The notes under the pieces: model-generated | The model's input: only the letters and a program-made list of their open reading frames with translations | The model's database searches: none | What the model was told of the DNA's origin: nothing | In this document: one piece after another, positions 1 to 6,104 of the stretch | How positions within the stretch are numbered: the stretch's first letter is position 1 | How the letters are laid out: each line of letters starts with the position of its first letter | Assembly (NCBI GenBank): GCA_043748015.1 | Contig: JAYTOA010000144.1 | Coordinates: forward strand, 1-10,678 | Reading direction: 5' to 3' | DNA length: 10,678 nt | Origin: JAIBBG01 sp043748015 | Lineage (GTDB): Bacteria > Bacteroidota > Bacteroidia > Flavobacteriales_D > Sanyastnellaceae | Translations under genes and position numbers: made by a program

Positions 1-232
1 CAGCCTTGAATTTTTTGGTTCTTTTTTTTTCAAGAAAAAAAGAACGTAAAGTAGTTCATTCACTTAAACAGAGAGGGCTTTGCGAAGTAACCCGTTAATC
101 TGAAACCAAAAAAACCCCTTTATCATGTCTACAAGCCTTACTGACTCAAAATGCACGAGAGCTAAAAAAACTGTGACCATTTTCATATGTTGCGGGAAAT
201 TTTCGCACCAGGAAAAAGTATGAACTAGTCAA
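1..232. other. Non-coding left flank
   Basis: This stretch lies downstream of the large secreted-protein gene, which ends at 233. I see no convincing reading frame in it. It holds a T/A-rich inverted repeat (18-45, listed separately) and several A or T runs near 109-116 and 165-171. No classical terminator (GC-rich stem followed by a T run on the minus strand) is obvious directly after the stop codon at 233-235, so the place where transcription ends is unclear. Confidence 0.6.
18..45. repeat. T/A-rich inverted repeat (hairpin)
   Basis: Left arm 18-28 (GTTCTTTTTTT) is the exact reverse complement of right arm 35-45 (AAAAAAAGAAC), with a six-base loop TTCAAG between them. This gives an 11-bp perfect stem. 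It sits about 190 bp past the end of the minus-strand gene. It is not a textbook terminator, because the T run is inside the stem rather than after it, but such a symmetric structure could stop transcription from either side. It could also be a copy of a dispersed intergenic repeat; that cannot be tested from this window alone. Confidence 0.6.
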
Positions 233-3200
233 CTATCTAACGACTGAAATATGCCCTGTAAAATCATGCGCTATTTCCGAAAGATCTTCGATAACAACCC
301 GATATACATAAACATCATTCTGGGCGTAATGTTCTCCTTTAAGAACACTACCAGTCCATGGTTGGTGCTTATCATTGGTCTCAAAAATGAGGATTCCCCA
401 GCGATCGTAAATTGAAAGATGATAATCTATAACCCCCGACATTTTGGGTATCCATACATCGTTCACACCATCATTGTCCGGAGTAAAAACGTTTGGCGCA
501 TAAAACACAAAGCCATTGATTAAAGCGCTGCCAAACGCAGTATCTGCGCAACCCTGTTCATTGATTACGACCTGCATAATATTGGTGACACCCGGATTTT
601 CGAAGACATAATTAAAATCGCAATTTGAACTAAAGCCCCCATCACTCAAATAGTACGAACAGTCAACCGCTCCAACGGCTGTTGAATTAATTTCATATTC
701 CACCCCGGGAATTCCCAGTGCGTTTTCCACAATCACAAATCCAGCAGTTGGTGGATAGTAAATCTCAGCAACATTATCGAAGAAATAATAAGCGCTGTCG
801 ATGCATCCTGATGTTGTCTCTGCAAACAAACTAACATCATAACTTCCTGGCGTTTGATAAATATGTTGAAGAGAAGCAGAGTTAGAAATAGTCCCATCGC
901 CCAAATTCCACAAATAATTTACCGGACTGTCGGTCACCGTTTGGGCATACATGGTAAGAGTATCGGAGTAACAAGCTTGAAGCGTGTCAACAACTGCGCT
1001 AAAGATTGGATTCGGGATTAATTCAATTTGCGCCGAGTAATTGTCGATACAATTGTTTTCAGCAATAGAAAGTGAAACATTATAGACACCTGGCTGAGAG
1101 TAACTCACTCCGCTCACATTTGCCGACGACGCTAAAGCGGGTTGAGCGTTCTGATCGAAACTCCATGAATAGACAGCATTATTGCTGCTTGCGCCTTCTG
1201 CTGTGAATTCCAATAGGTGATTATCAAAACAAATAGGTGAATTCAATTCAAAATACGCATTTAATTCCCCGTACATTTCAAATGTTGCATATGCAGTATC
1301 AAAACACAAATTGATGCCTGTTGCAACCAACTGTACGTTATGATTTCCTCCATTCTGATAAGTGTAGGAAGGATTCAGCAAGGTAGAATTGTCACCTTGA
1401 GCAAGGTCGTCAAAATCCCAAGAATAAGCAGTTGCGTTTTGTGAAAAATTTTCAAACTGAACCGTCAATCCCGAACAAAACAAAGTCTGGGGCGCAAAAT
1501 CAGCAACTACATTCGGGGGAACTTGAACTGTAGTAGATACAGACTCGCTGCAGCCATTCTGTTCAACGGTGAATGTTATGTTTGATGTTCCACCGGCTGA
1601 ACCTAAAGTGACATTATTGACATCCTGCGTATTTGCAATACTTGGATTTGCAGTAGAGCCAAAATCCCACGTGTATGTTGCATTGCTTGTAGAGTTGTCC
1701 GACGCTAGAAAATCATAATACAATACACCGCCATTGCATTCGAATGATATGTCGACAATCACAGGAAGCAGAGCCAGTGTTGTAATAAAAGTCTGGTACG
1801 CTGTATCAGCACAAGCATTGGATGCTGAAGCAATAAGTTGCACTAAATATGTACCTTGATTCTGATAAGTAAAAGATGGATTCATTGCATTGGAGACATC
1901 GCCATTACCGGGAGCTCCAAAATCCCATGAAAAGTTTGTTGCATTTTGAGATAAGTTGACAAACTGAAAAGTAGAAGTTGCACAAAAAACAGTTTGAGGT
2001 TCAAACGCTGCAACCAAATCCTGAGGTACATTGATAGTTACCATTGCTGAATCTGAACATCCATTTTGAGTTACTCTAAAAGTAATATTCGCCACATTAC
2101 CCGGAGGTCCAAGGTTTACATCAGAAACATTAAGAGTTGAGGCGGTTACCGGTAATGATGTGTTGCCGAAATTCCATAGATAGCTGGCGCCGACAGTCGC
2201 ATTGGCGGTAGCGGTAAAATCATATAATAGTTGCCCGCTAATACACGACGGCATTGAAGAATTTATGACGGGCATGAGTGGTTCAGCAACAACAAATGTG
2301 CTTACCGTCGTATCCGGACATGCATTGAGCGCAGAAGCAATAAGTTGTACCTGATATGTTCCCGGATTCGGAAAAGTAAAAGACGGATTTGCCAAATTGG
2401 AAACATCCGTCATACCCGGCGCACCGAAATCCCAAGCAAAACTTGTAGCGTTTTGCGATGAATTGACAAATTGAAAAGTTGATCCACTACAAAAAACAGA
2501 TTGTGGATTGATGACCGCAGTGACATATGGTGGAGCATTTATCTGTTGAGAAACAGTATCAGCACATTCGCCAAGCGCAACCCAGAACATCACATTAACC
2601 GGACCTCCCGCATTGTTCAATACTACATTTGATACATTCAGCGTATTCGCTGTTGATGGAGATGAAGCGTTACCAAAATTCCAATGATAACTAATACCAT
2701 TACCCGAACTCGCAACCGCAGAAAAATCATACAACGTTTGTCCCGAAGAGCATTCACTGCTGACTTGAGTGATTGAGGCCGTGAGTTCGATCGAAGTGAC
2801 ATAAGTTGTATATGTTGTATCGGCGCAAGTCAAACCAGGATTTAAAATCATCATCACATCGTAAACGCCCTGAGTCGGATAGGTGAAAGAAGGCGCGTAC
2901 AGATTGGAAGTATCTGATGTTGCTGTTGCAAGCCCAAAATCCCAATAGTAAGTAAGGTTGTCTGCAGATTCGTTTTCGAATTGAACACTCAATCCACTAC
3001 ATGAGGAGGGAGCATTGATGATGGGAGCATCAACAGGATCGCAAATGGTGACATTCAATTGAATGTCGCGATTGGTCACATTGATGGGAACGCCATTTCT
3101 CCACTCAGTTGTGCAAATACTAAGCACATACTGGCCCATACTTGTTCCGGTACCTGTCAGCATTCCGGATACAGGATCAATTGTAAATGCTGGATTGGCA

Positions 3201-3898
3201 TCAATTGGATAGTTGAAGGAATAACCAGGCAGGTAAACAACCGACGGATATGGTGGAGGTCCCGGAGGATTGATATAAAATTCATCAACTGTGGAATTCA
3301 GAGGAGCACACAACGCATAACTGAGGCTATCACCATCAGCATCAATGGCTGAATGGTCAAATGCAAAAGGTGCATTTAGGCAAATTAGAAATGGAGGCTG
3401 TGTCTGAAATTCGGGATTTGAATTGATGATCGCCAAACTTTGATCGGGAATATTGGTGGTAAGAGTAATACCTACATCGTCACCCGTAATAATGTTGACA
3501 ATGGAATAGTTTCTACAGCAGCGCTGATAAGTCAATGTATACCCACCCGGAATAGGTGGTAGTGTAATCATTGAAGAATAGATAGCCTCTTCAATACAGA
3601 CATCCAGCGGGGCGGCAAAACAGGGTGAATTTGTTTCAGGATCAACATCAGTGACATTATTCCATATTAGCTCGATCTCCAGATTCTCGACAAGATCGCC
3701 AGCTAAATTAAAAATTCCAATAGAGGCAACGTCGTCAAAGTCGGTGCTGCTGGAACAATCACGATAGGCCGACATCGTTACTTGATATTGGTCATTTCCA
3801 AGGTACTCGTAGTGAATTTGACCGCCAATGAAATGCGTTGCCCAACTCTGTGGAACAAGAAAACACATAGCAATAACCAGCCAAATCCTTCTATTCAT
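233..3898 (-). CDS. Secreted PKD-repeat protein with T9SS type B sorting domain
   Basis: Large surface or secreted protein, 1221 residues, probably an adhesin or matrix component; its ligand is unknown. The ATG at 3896-3898 is followed by a clear signal peptide (MNRR, then a hydrophobic stretch, cleavage near QSWA-THF at residue 20). The mature N-terminus THFIGGQIHYEYLG and the Cys-rich region to about residue 290 (YRDC, QRCCRNY, DADGDSLSY) are typical of the N-terminal part of Bacteroidota gliding-motility-associated proteins. About nine PKD-like domains follow. Their cores (YWDFG, YHWNFG, FAWDFG, YLWNFG, FSWDFG, YTWDFG, YSWDFD, YSWSFD, YLWNLGDG) lie near residues 317, 407, 490, 576, 659, 744, 827, 912 and 1000. 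Residues 1132-1221 (NVFTPDNDGVND, IYDRWGILIFE, VYVYRV, GHISVVR) form the gliding-motility-associated C-terminal domain, the type B signal for T9SS export. The gene stands alone, 446 bp from its upstream neighbour. Family and export route are well supported; the biological role is not. Confidence 0.95.
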   Translation of the reverse strand: MNRRIWLVIAMCFLVPQSWATHFIGGQIHYEYLGNDQYQVTMSAYRDCSSSTDFDDVASIGIFNLAGDLVENLEIELIWNNVTDVDPETNSPCFAAPLDVCIEEAIYSSMITLPPIPGGYTLTYQRCCRNYSIVNIITGDDVGITLTTNIPDQSLAIINSNPEFQTQPPFLICLNAPFAFDHSAIDADGDSLSYALCAPLNSTVDEFYINPPGPPPYPSVVYLPGYSFNYPIDANPAFTIDPVSGMLTGTGTSMGQYVLSICTTEWRNGVPINVTNRDIQLNVTICDPVDAPIINAPSSCSGLSVQFENESADNLTYYWDFGLATATSDTSNLYAPSFTYPTQGVYDVMMILNPGLTCADTTYTTYVTSIELTASITQVSSECSSGQTLYDFSAVASSGNGISYHWNFGNASSPSTANTLNVSNVVLNNAGGPVNVMFWVALGECADTVSQQINAPPYVTAVINPQSVFCSGSTFQFVNSSQNATSFAWDFGAPGMTDVSNLANPSFTFPNPGTYQVQLIASALNACPDTTVSTFVVAEPLMPVINSSMPSCISGQLLYDFTATANATVGASYLWNFGNTSLPVTASTLNVSDVNLGPPGNVANITFRVTQNGCSDSAMVTINVPQDLVAAFEPQTVFCATSTFQFVNLSQNATNFSWDFGAPGNGDVSNAMNPSFTYQNQGTYLVQLIASASNACADTAYQTFITTLALLPVIVDISFECNGGVLYYDFLASDNSTSNATYTWDFGSTANPSIANTQDVNNVTLGSAGGTSNITFTVEQNGCSESVSTTVQVPPNVVADFAPQTLFCSGLTVQFENFSQNATAYSWDFDDLAQGDNSTLLNPSYTYQNGGNHNVQLVATGINLCFDTAYATFEMYGELNAYFELNSPICFDNHLLEFTAEGASSNNAVYSWSFDQNAQPALASSANVSGVSYSQPGVYNVSLSIAENNCIDNYSAQIELIPNPIFSAVVDTLQACYSDTLTMYAQTVTDSPVNYLWNLGDGTISNSASLQHIYQTPGSYDVSLFAETTSGCIDSAYYFFDNVAEIYYPPTAGFVIVENALGIPGVEYEINSTAVGAVDCSYYLSDGGFSSNCDFNYVFENPGVTNIMQVVINEQGCADTAFGSALINGFVFYAPNVFTPDNDGVNDVWIPKMSGVIDYHLSIYDRWGILIFETNDKHQPWTGSVLKGEHYAQNDVYVYRVVIEDLSEIAHDFTGHISVVR
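1001..3025 (-). repeat. Four tandem copies of an alternating two-PKD-module unit (A-B)
   Basis: Inside the secreted-protein gene, residues about 292-966 consist of two PKD-like module types in strict alternation (A1 B1 A2 B2 A3 B3 A4 B4), with a period near 170 residues (about 508 bp). A modules carry FC..., FxNxSQNAT, WDFG, NPSFTY and QLIAxxxNxC. B modules carry C, LYDF, YxWNFG, TLNVSxV, NITFxV and NGCxD. A2 and A3 are the most alike, also at DNA level (compare 1911-2000 with 2421-2510). A1, A4 and B4 have diverged. Each module has one Cys near its start and one near its end, a likely disulfide pair. Boundaries are approximate. Confidence 0.8.
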
Positions 3899-4344
3899 AA
3901 ATTAAAGCATTTGGGTGAATACAACTAAATGGAAAAAAATCATTTGTAATGGTATTAGGTTAATTCTGTTACGAATACAAAAATTTACCGAGAATTCTTG
4001 GGCGAGACCTCATAATACCTCAACTATTGTTTTGCCTCGCCAATTCCATAGGTTCAACAACCACGACAATTGCAGAAAATTCTGCATACGCCATTTCAAT
4101 CCATTCTGCCTGAACCCTTTTCATTACTATAAAGTTAAGAGGAAAATATACTCAGAATGCTTATAACACACGCTATTTTAAAATAATGAACCTCAAGATG
4201 TCTTGACAAAGCGAATTTTCCCTTTTTGTATTCAATCTAAATACCACAAAGTCTGAAGAAGCATTCCTACTCACTTCATTGCTATTTGAGTCTTTTGTTT
4301 TTCTGTCTTAAAACGAGAAGATTCGCAGTTTTAATGCAGGGAAA
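3899..4344. other. 446-bp intergenic region between DUF58 and secreted-protein genes
   Basis: No convincing gene is present. The region is AT-rich. It must hold the 3' end of the DUF58 transcript and probably the promoter of the secreted-protein gene, but I find no good match on the minus strand to the Bacteroidota -7 element (TAnnTTTG) close to that gene's start. It holds a short perfect palindrome (4071-4086) and a weak AT-rich inverted repeat (4308-4314 with 4328-4334) just past the DUF58 stop codon. One 34-codon minus-strand frame (4020-4124) exists but has no recognisable features. Confidence 0.6.
4071..4086. repeat. Short interrupted palindrome TGCAGAA-AA-TTCTGCA
   Basis: Two perfect 7-base arms are separated by two bases in the gap upstream of the secreted-protein gene, about 170 bp before its ATG. 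A two-base loop is too tight for a good RNA hairpin, so a dimeric regulator site is the more natural reading. No regulator is identified, and a chance occurrence in AT-rich DNA is possible. Confidence 0.3.
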
Positions 4345-5280
4345 TCAATACAATTTCTGTCGTTTCAAAAGATACTGCGTCAGCACAGGATTGAATCCTT
4401 CGTGAATATCCGCCTCGATAAAATCAATTTGGTATTGTCCACATTTCAGTTTGAGGTCGTGGCGAAACTCCGCCATTCGTTTGATGTATGTCTCGCGTAT
4501 ATCGGCAGGATTTACTTTGATCTCTTCGCCGCTCTCTAAATCGGTAAACGTGTGTGGTCGATTTTCATATTCGAAATCAATTTCCTTTTTCTTGTCCACC
4601 ACGTTAAAGAGTATCACATCGTGTTTGTTGTGACGCAGATGTTGCAGTGCGCCAAATAGTTCTGCGGTACGTTCGCTGTTGTCCATCATATCACTAAAGA
4701 TGATGACCATGGAGCGCCGATGCATACTCTCCGCGATTTCATGTAAAGAATCTGTTACGAAAGTGTTCTGACTTCGACTTTCAGAAACTGTCTCCAATAA
4801 TTTTTCAAGTTCAGAGTACAAATAATTGTGATGCGCACCGCTTGCACTTGTCTTCGTATTGAGTGTAATCTTATCCGAGAAAAAACTAAGGCCCACTGCA
4901 TCGCGCTGTCGCTTCAACAATTCTATCAATGCAGAAGCGCCATAGATGGAAAATTTGATCTTGTTGTATTCATCACCTTCTGGCTTCACACCGGCAGGAA
5001 AAAACATCGAGGAAGAAATGTCTATCAAAATCTGACACCGCAGATTGGTTTCTTCCTCATATCGCTTCACAAAATACTTGTCAGTTCGTGCCAATAATTT
5101 CCAATCGAGATGTCGCGTGCTCTCACCTGAGTTGTATTGTCGGTGCTCTGCAAACTCCACTGAAAATCCATGGAACGGACTCTTATGTAGTCCTGTGATG
5201 AATCCTTCCACAGCTTGCTTAGCCAACATTTCGAGTCGGCTAAGTCCGTGTAATTTTCTTCTGTCAATATTAATCGGCAT
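4345..5280 (-). CDS. DUF58 domain protein with VWA-like metal site
   Basis: Predicted soluble cytoplasmic protein of 311 residues, the usual size for the family. The DUF58 signature runs from about residue 38 to 92: GFSVEFAEHRQYNSGE, then RHLDWKLLARTDKYFVKRYEEE. It leads into the metal-ion-dependent adhesion site DISSSM (D87, S89, S91), with a further acidic motif FSDMMD (D197) typical of a von Willebrand A fold. Such proteins usually work with a MoxR-type AAA+ ATPase and Bat proteins in chaperone-like or cofactor-insertion roles; the exact role is not known for most members. Neither partner is next to it here: upstream, after 127 bp, is a glycosyltransferase gene. The ATG at 5278-5280 starts a typical family N-terminus (LSRLEMLAKQAVEGF). 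No hydrophobic segment suggests membrane anchoring. Family assignment is secure; function is not. Confidence 0.93.
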   Translation of the reverse strand: MPINIDRRKLHGLSRLEMLAKQAVEGFITGLHKSPFHGFSVEFAEHRQYNSGESTRHLDWKLLARTDKYFVKRYEEETNLRCQILIDISSSMFFPAGVKPEGDEYNKIKFSIYGASALIELLKRQRDAVGLSFFSDKITLNTKTSASGAHHNYLYSELEKLLETVSESRSQNTFVTDSLHEIAESMHRRSMVIIFSDMMDNSERTAELFGALQHLRHNKHDVILFNVVDKKKEIDFEYENRPHTFTDLESGEEIKVNPADIRETYIKRMAEFRHDLKLKCGQYQIDFIEADIHEGFNPVLTQYLLKRQKLY

Positions 5281-5407
5281 TCACTAAAATTTGTATTGGC
5301 GAAGTTAAACCCATATGACCTGCAGGAAATTCAAAAATTCAAGATTCAAAATTCAAAAAGCGCAAAATGATTCCTATAAAGTTCCACACCTCAAATCAAA
5401 AATCTGC
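5281..5407. other. 127-bp gap between GT2 and DUF58 genes
   Basis: No gene fits here. The gap is AT-rich and contains a run of four ATTCAA units (5329-5360). It separates the three-gene cluster on its right from the DUF58 gene, so a promoter for DUF58 is likely here, although no clear TAnnTTTG element is seen. No strong terminator hairpin follows the GT2 stop codon at 5408-5410, so read-through into DUF58 is possible. Confidence 0.5.
5329..5360. repeat. Four tandem ATTCAA-type units
   Basis: Units start at 5329, 5337, 5344 and 5351 (ATTCAAAA, ATTCAAG, ATTCAAA, ATTCAAAAAG), a period of 7-8 bases. On the minus strand they read as repeated TTTGAAT, giving several TTTG cores like part of the Bacteroidota -7 promoter element, about 50-80 bp before the DUF58 start. 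It may be a promoter-proximal element, a copy of a dispersed repeat, or a simple low-complexity tract. Confidence 0.6.
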
Positions 5408-6097
5408 TCAAACCCTGAATCTGAGTTTGATTACATCAGACAGCATCTTCAGTGCTTGCTTCCAAAAGACGACAGAGCTTTCACCGGCATTACGGAATTC
5501 CGCTTTCACCCAGCACATAGCTACTCCGGTATTTTTAGCGAAGTATAACCATTCGATATCAGCTGCGAATCCGGTAATCTTCGAACGCGAAAAAATCTTA
5601 TTCACTGCATCTGCACGAAAGGCCTTGATACCACATTGCGTATCCCCGAGATTGCGCATCATGATAATGTTGACGAGCAGAGAAAAAATTGTGCTGCCCA
5701 ATCTGCGCATTGGTGGCGTCTGTGAGAAATAATCCGACTGACGGCGATCACCGCAAACAACCATCACTTGAGGATCTTCAAACAACTTGAAGATTGCAGG
5801 AAAAATATCATATTGAAATGGGATATCAGCATCCGTGAAAATTCGAATGTCACAAGAAGCAGCAAGCATTCCTGTTTTCACTGCAGCACCTTTCCCAATA
5901 TTCGATTCGTGATGAAGCAGTTTCCAGTGATTCTCAGAACAAATACGCTCAAGCAATTCACGCTCTCTAGAACCATCGTTAATGATGAGAATCTCCGGTT
6001 CATAGTTCAGAATATTGAAATACTCGATCAGTCCCGGTAATTCCTTCAGGAGTTCCGAGGCATTGTTATAACTTGGAATGATGAGACTGAATTTCAC
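5408..6097 (-). CDS. Family 2 glycosyltransferase, polyprenyl-phosphate sugar synthase-like
   Basis: Predicted to move a sugar from a nucleotide sugar to a polyprenyl phosphate on the cytoplasmic side of the inner membrane. The 229-residue protein has the GT-A fold motifs in order: SLIIPSYNN (4-12), IINDGS (38-43), NIGKGAAVKTGM (66-77), the metal-binding TDAD (88-91, DxD), then GDTQCGIKAFR (151-161) and GFAADIEW (176-183). The NIGKG and DTQCG-KAF motifs point to the ALG5/DPM1-like branch (dolichyl-phosphate glucose or mannose synthase type) rather than to polymerising GT2 enzymes. No transmembrane segment is seen, so it probably binds the membrane peripherally. The start is GTG at 6095-6097. 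The frame is closed by a stop at 6125-6127, and no ATG or other GTG/TTG lies between. It begins 7 bp after the stop codon of the membrane-protein gene, which suggests co-transcription with it. Sugar and acceptor cannot be told from sequence. Confidence 0.92.
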   Translation of the reverse strand: MKFSLIIPSYNNASELLKELPGLIEYFNILNYEPEILIINDGSRERELLERICSENHWKLLHHESNIGKGAAVKTGMLAASCDIRIFTDADIPFQYDIFPAIFKLFEDPQVMVVCGDRRQSDYFSQTPPMRRLGSTIFSLLVNIIMMRNLGDTQCGIKAFRADAVNKIFSRSKITGFAADIEWLYFAKNTGVAMCWVKAEFRNAGESSVVFWKQALKMLSDVIKLRFRV

Positions 6098-6104
6098 GAA
6101 AACG

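Noticed and set aside
4020..4124. Minus-strand 34-codon frame starting MKRVQAEWIEMAYAEF
   Set aside because: It has an ATG and a plausible length for a small protein, but no recognisable domain, signal or ribosome site, and it overlaps the palindrome. Open frames this short are common by chance.
3915..4166. Plus-strand open frame of 83 codons in the 446-bp gap
   Set aside because: Its composition is rich in Asn, His, Lys and Arg with no domain-like pattern, and it lies on the strand opposite to every real gene here. It looks like chance in AT-rich DNA.
4308..4334. TTAAAAC...GTTTTAA inverted repeat as a terminator for DUF58
   Set aside because: The stem is only 7 bp, mostly A-T, with a 13-base loop and no T run after it on the minus strand. 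It is too weak to call.
5319..5326. CCTGCAGG palindrome
   Set aside because: An isolated 8-base palindrome is expected by chance often enough, and nothing around it suggests a site.
5367..5732. Plus-strand open frame of 121 codons
   Set aside because: Most of it is antisense to the glycosyltransferase gene, and its translation shows no known motif.
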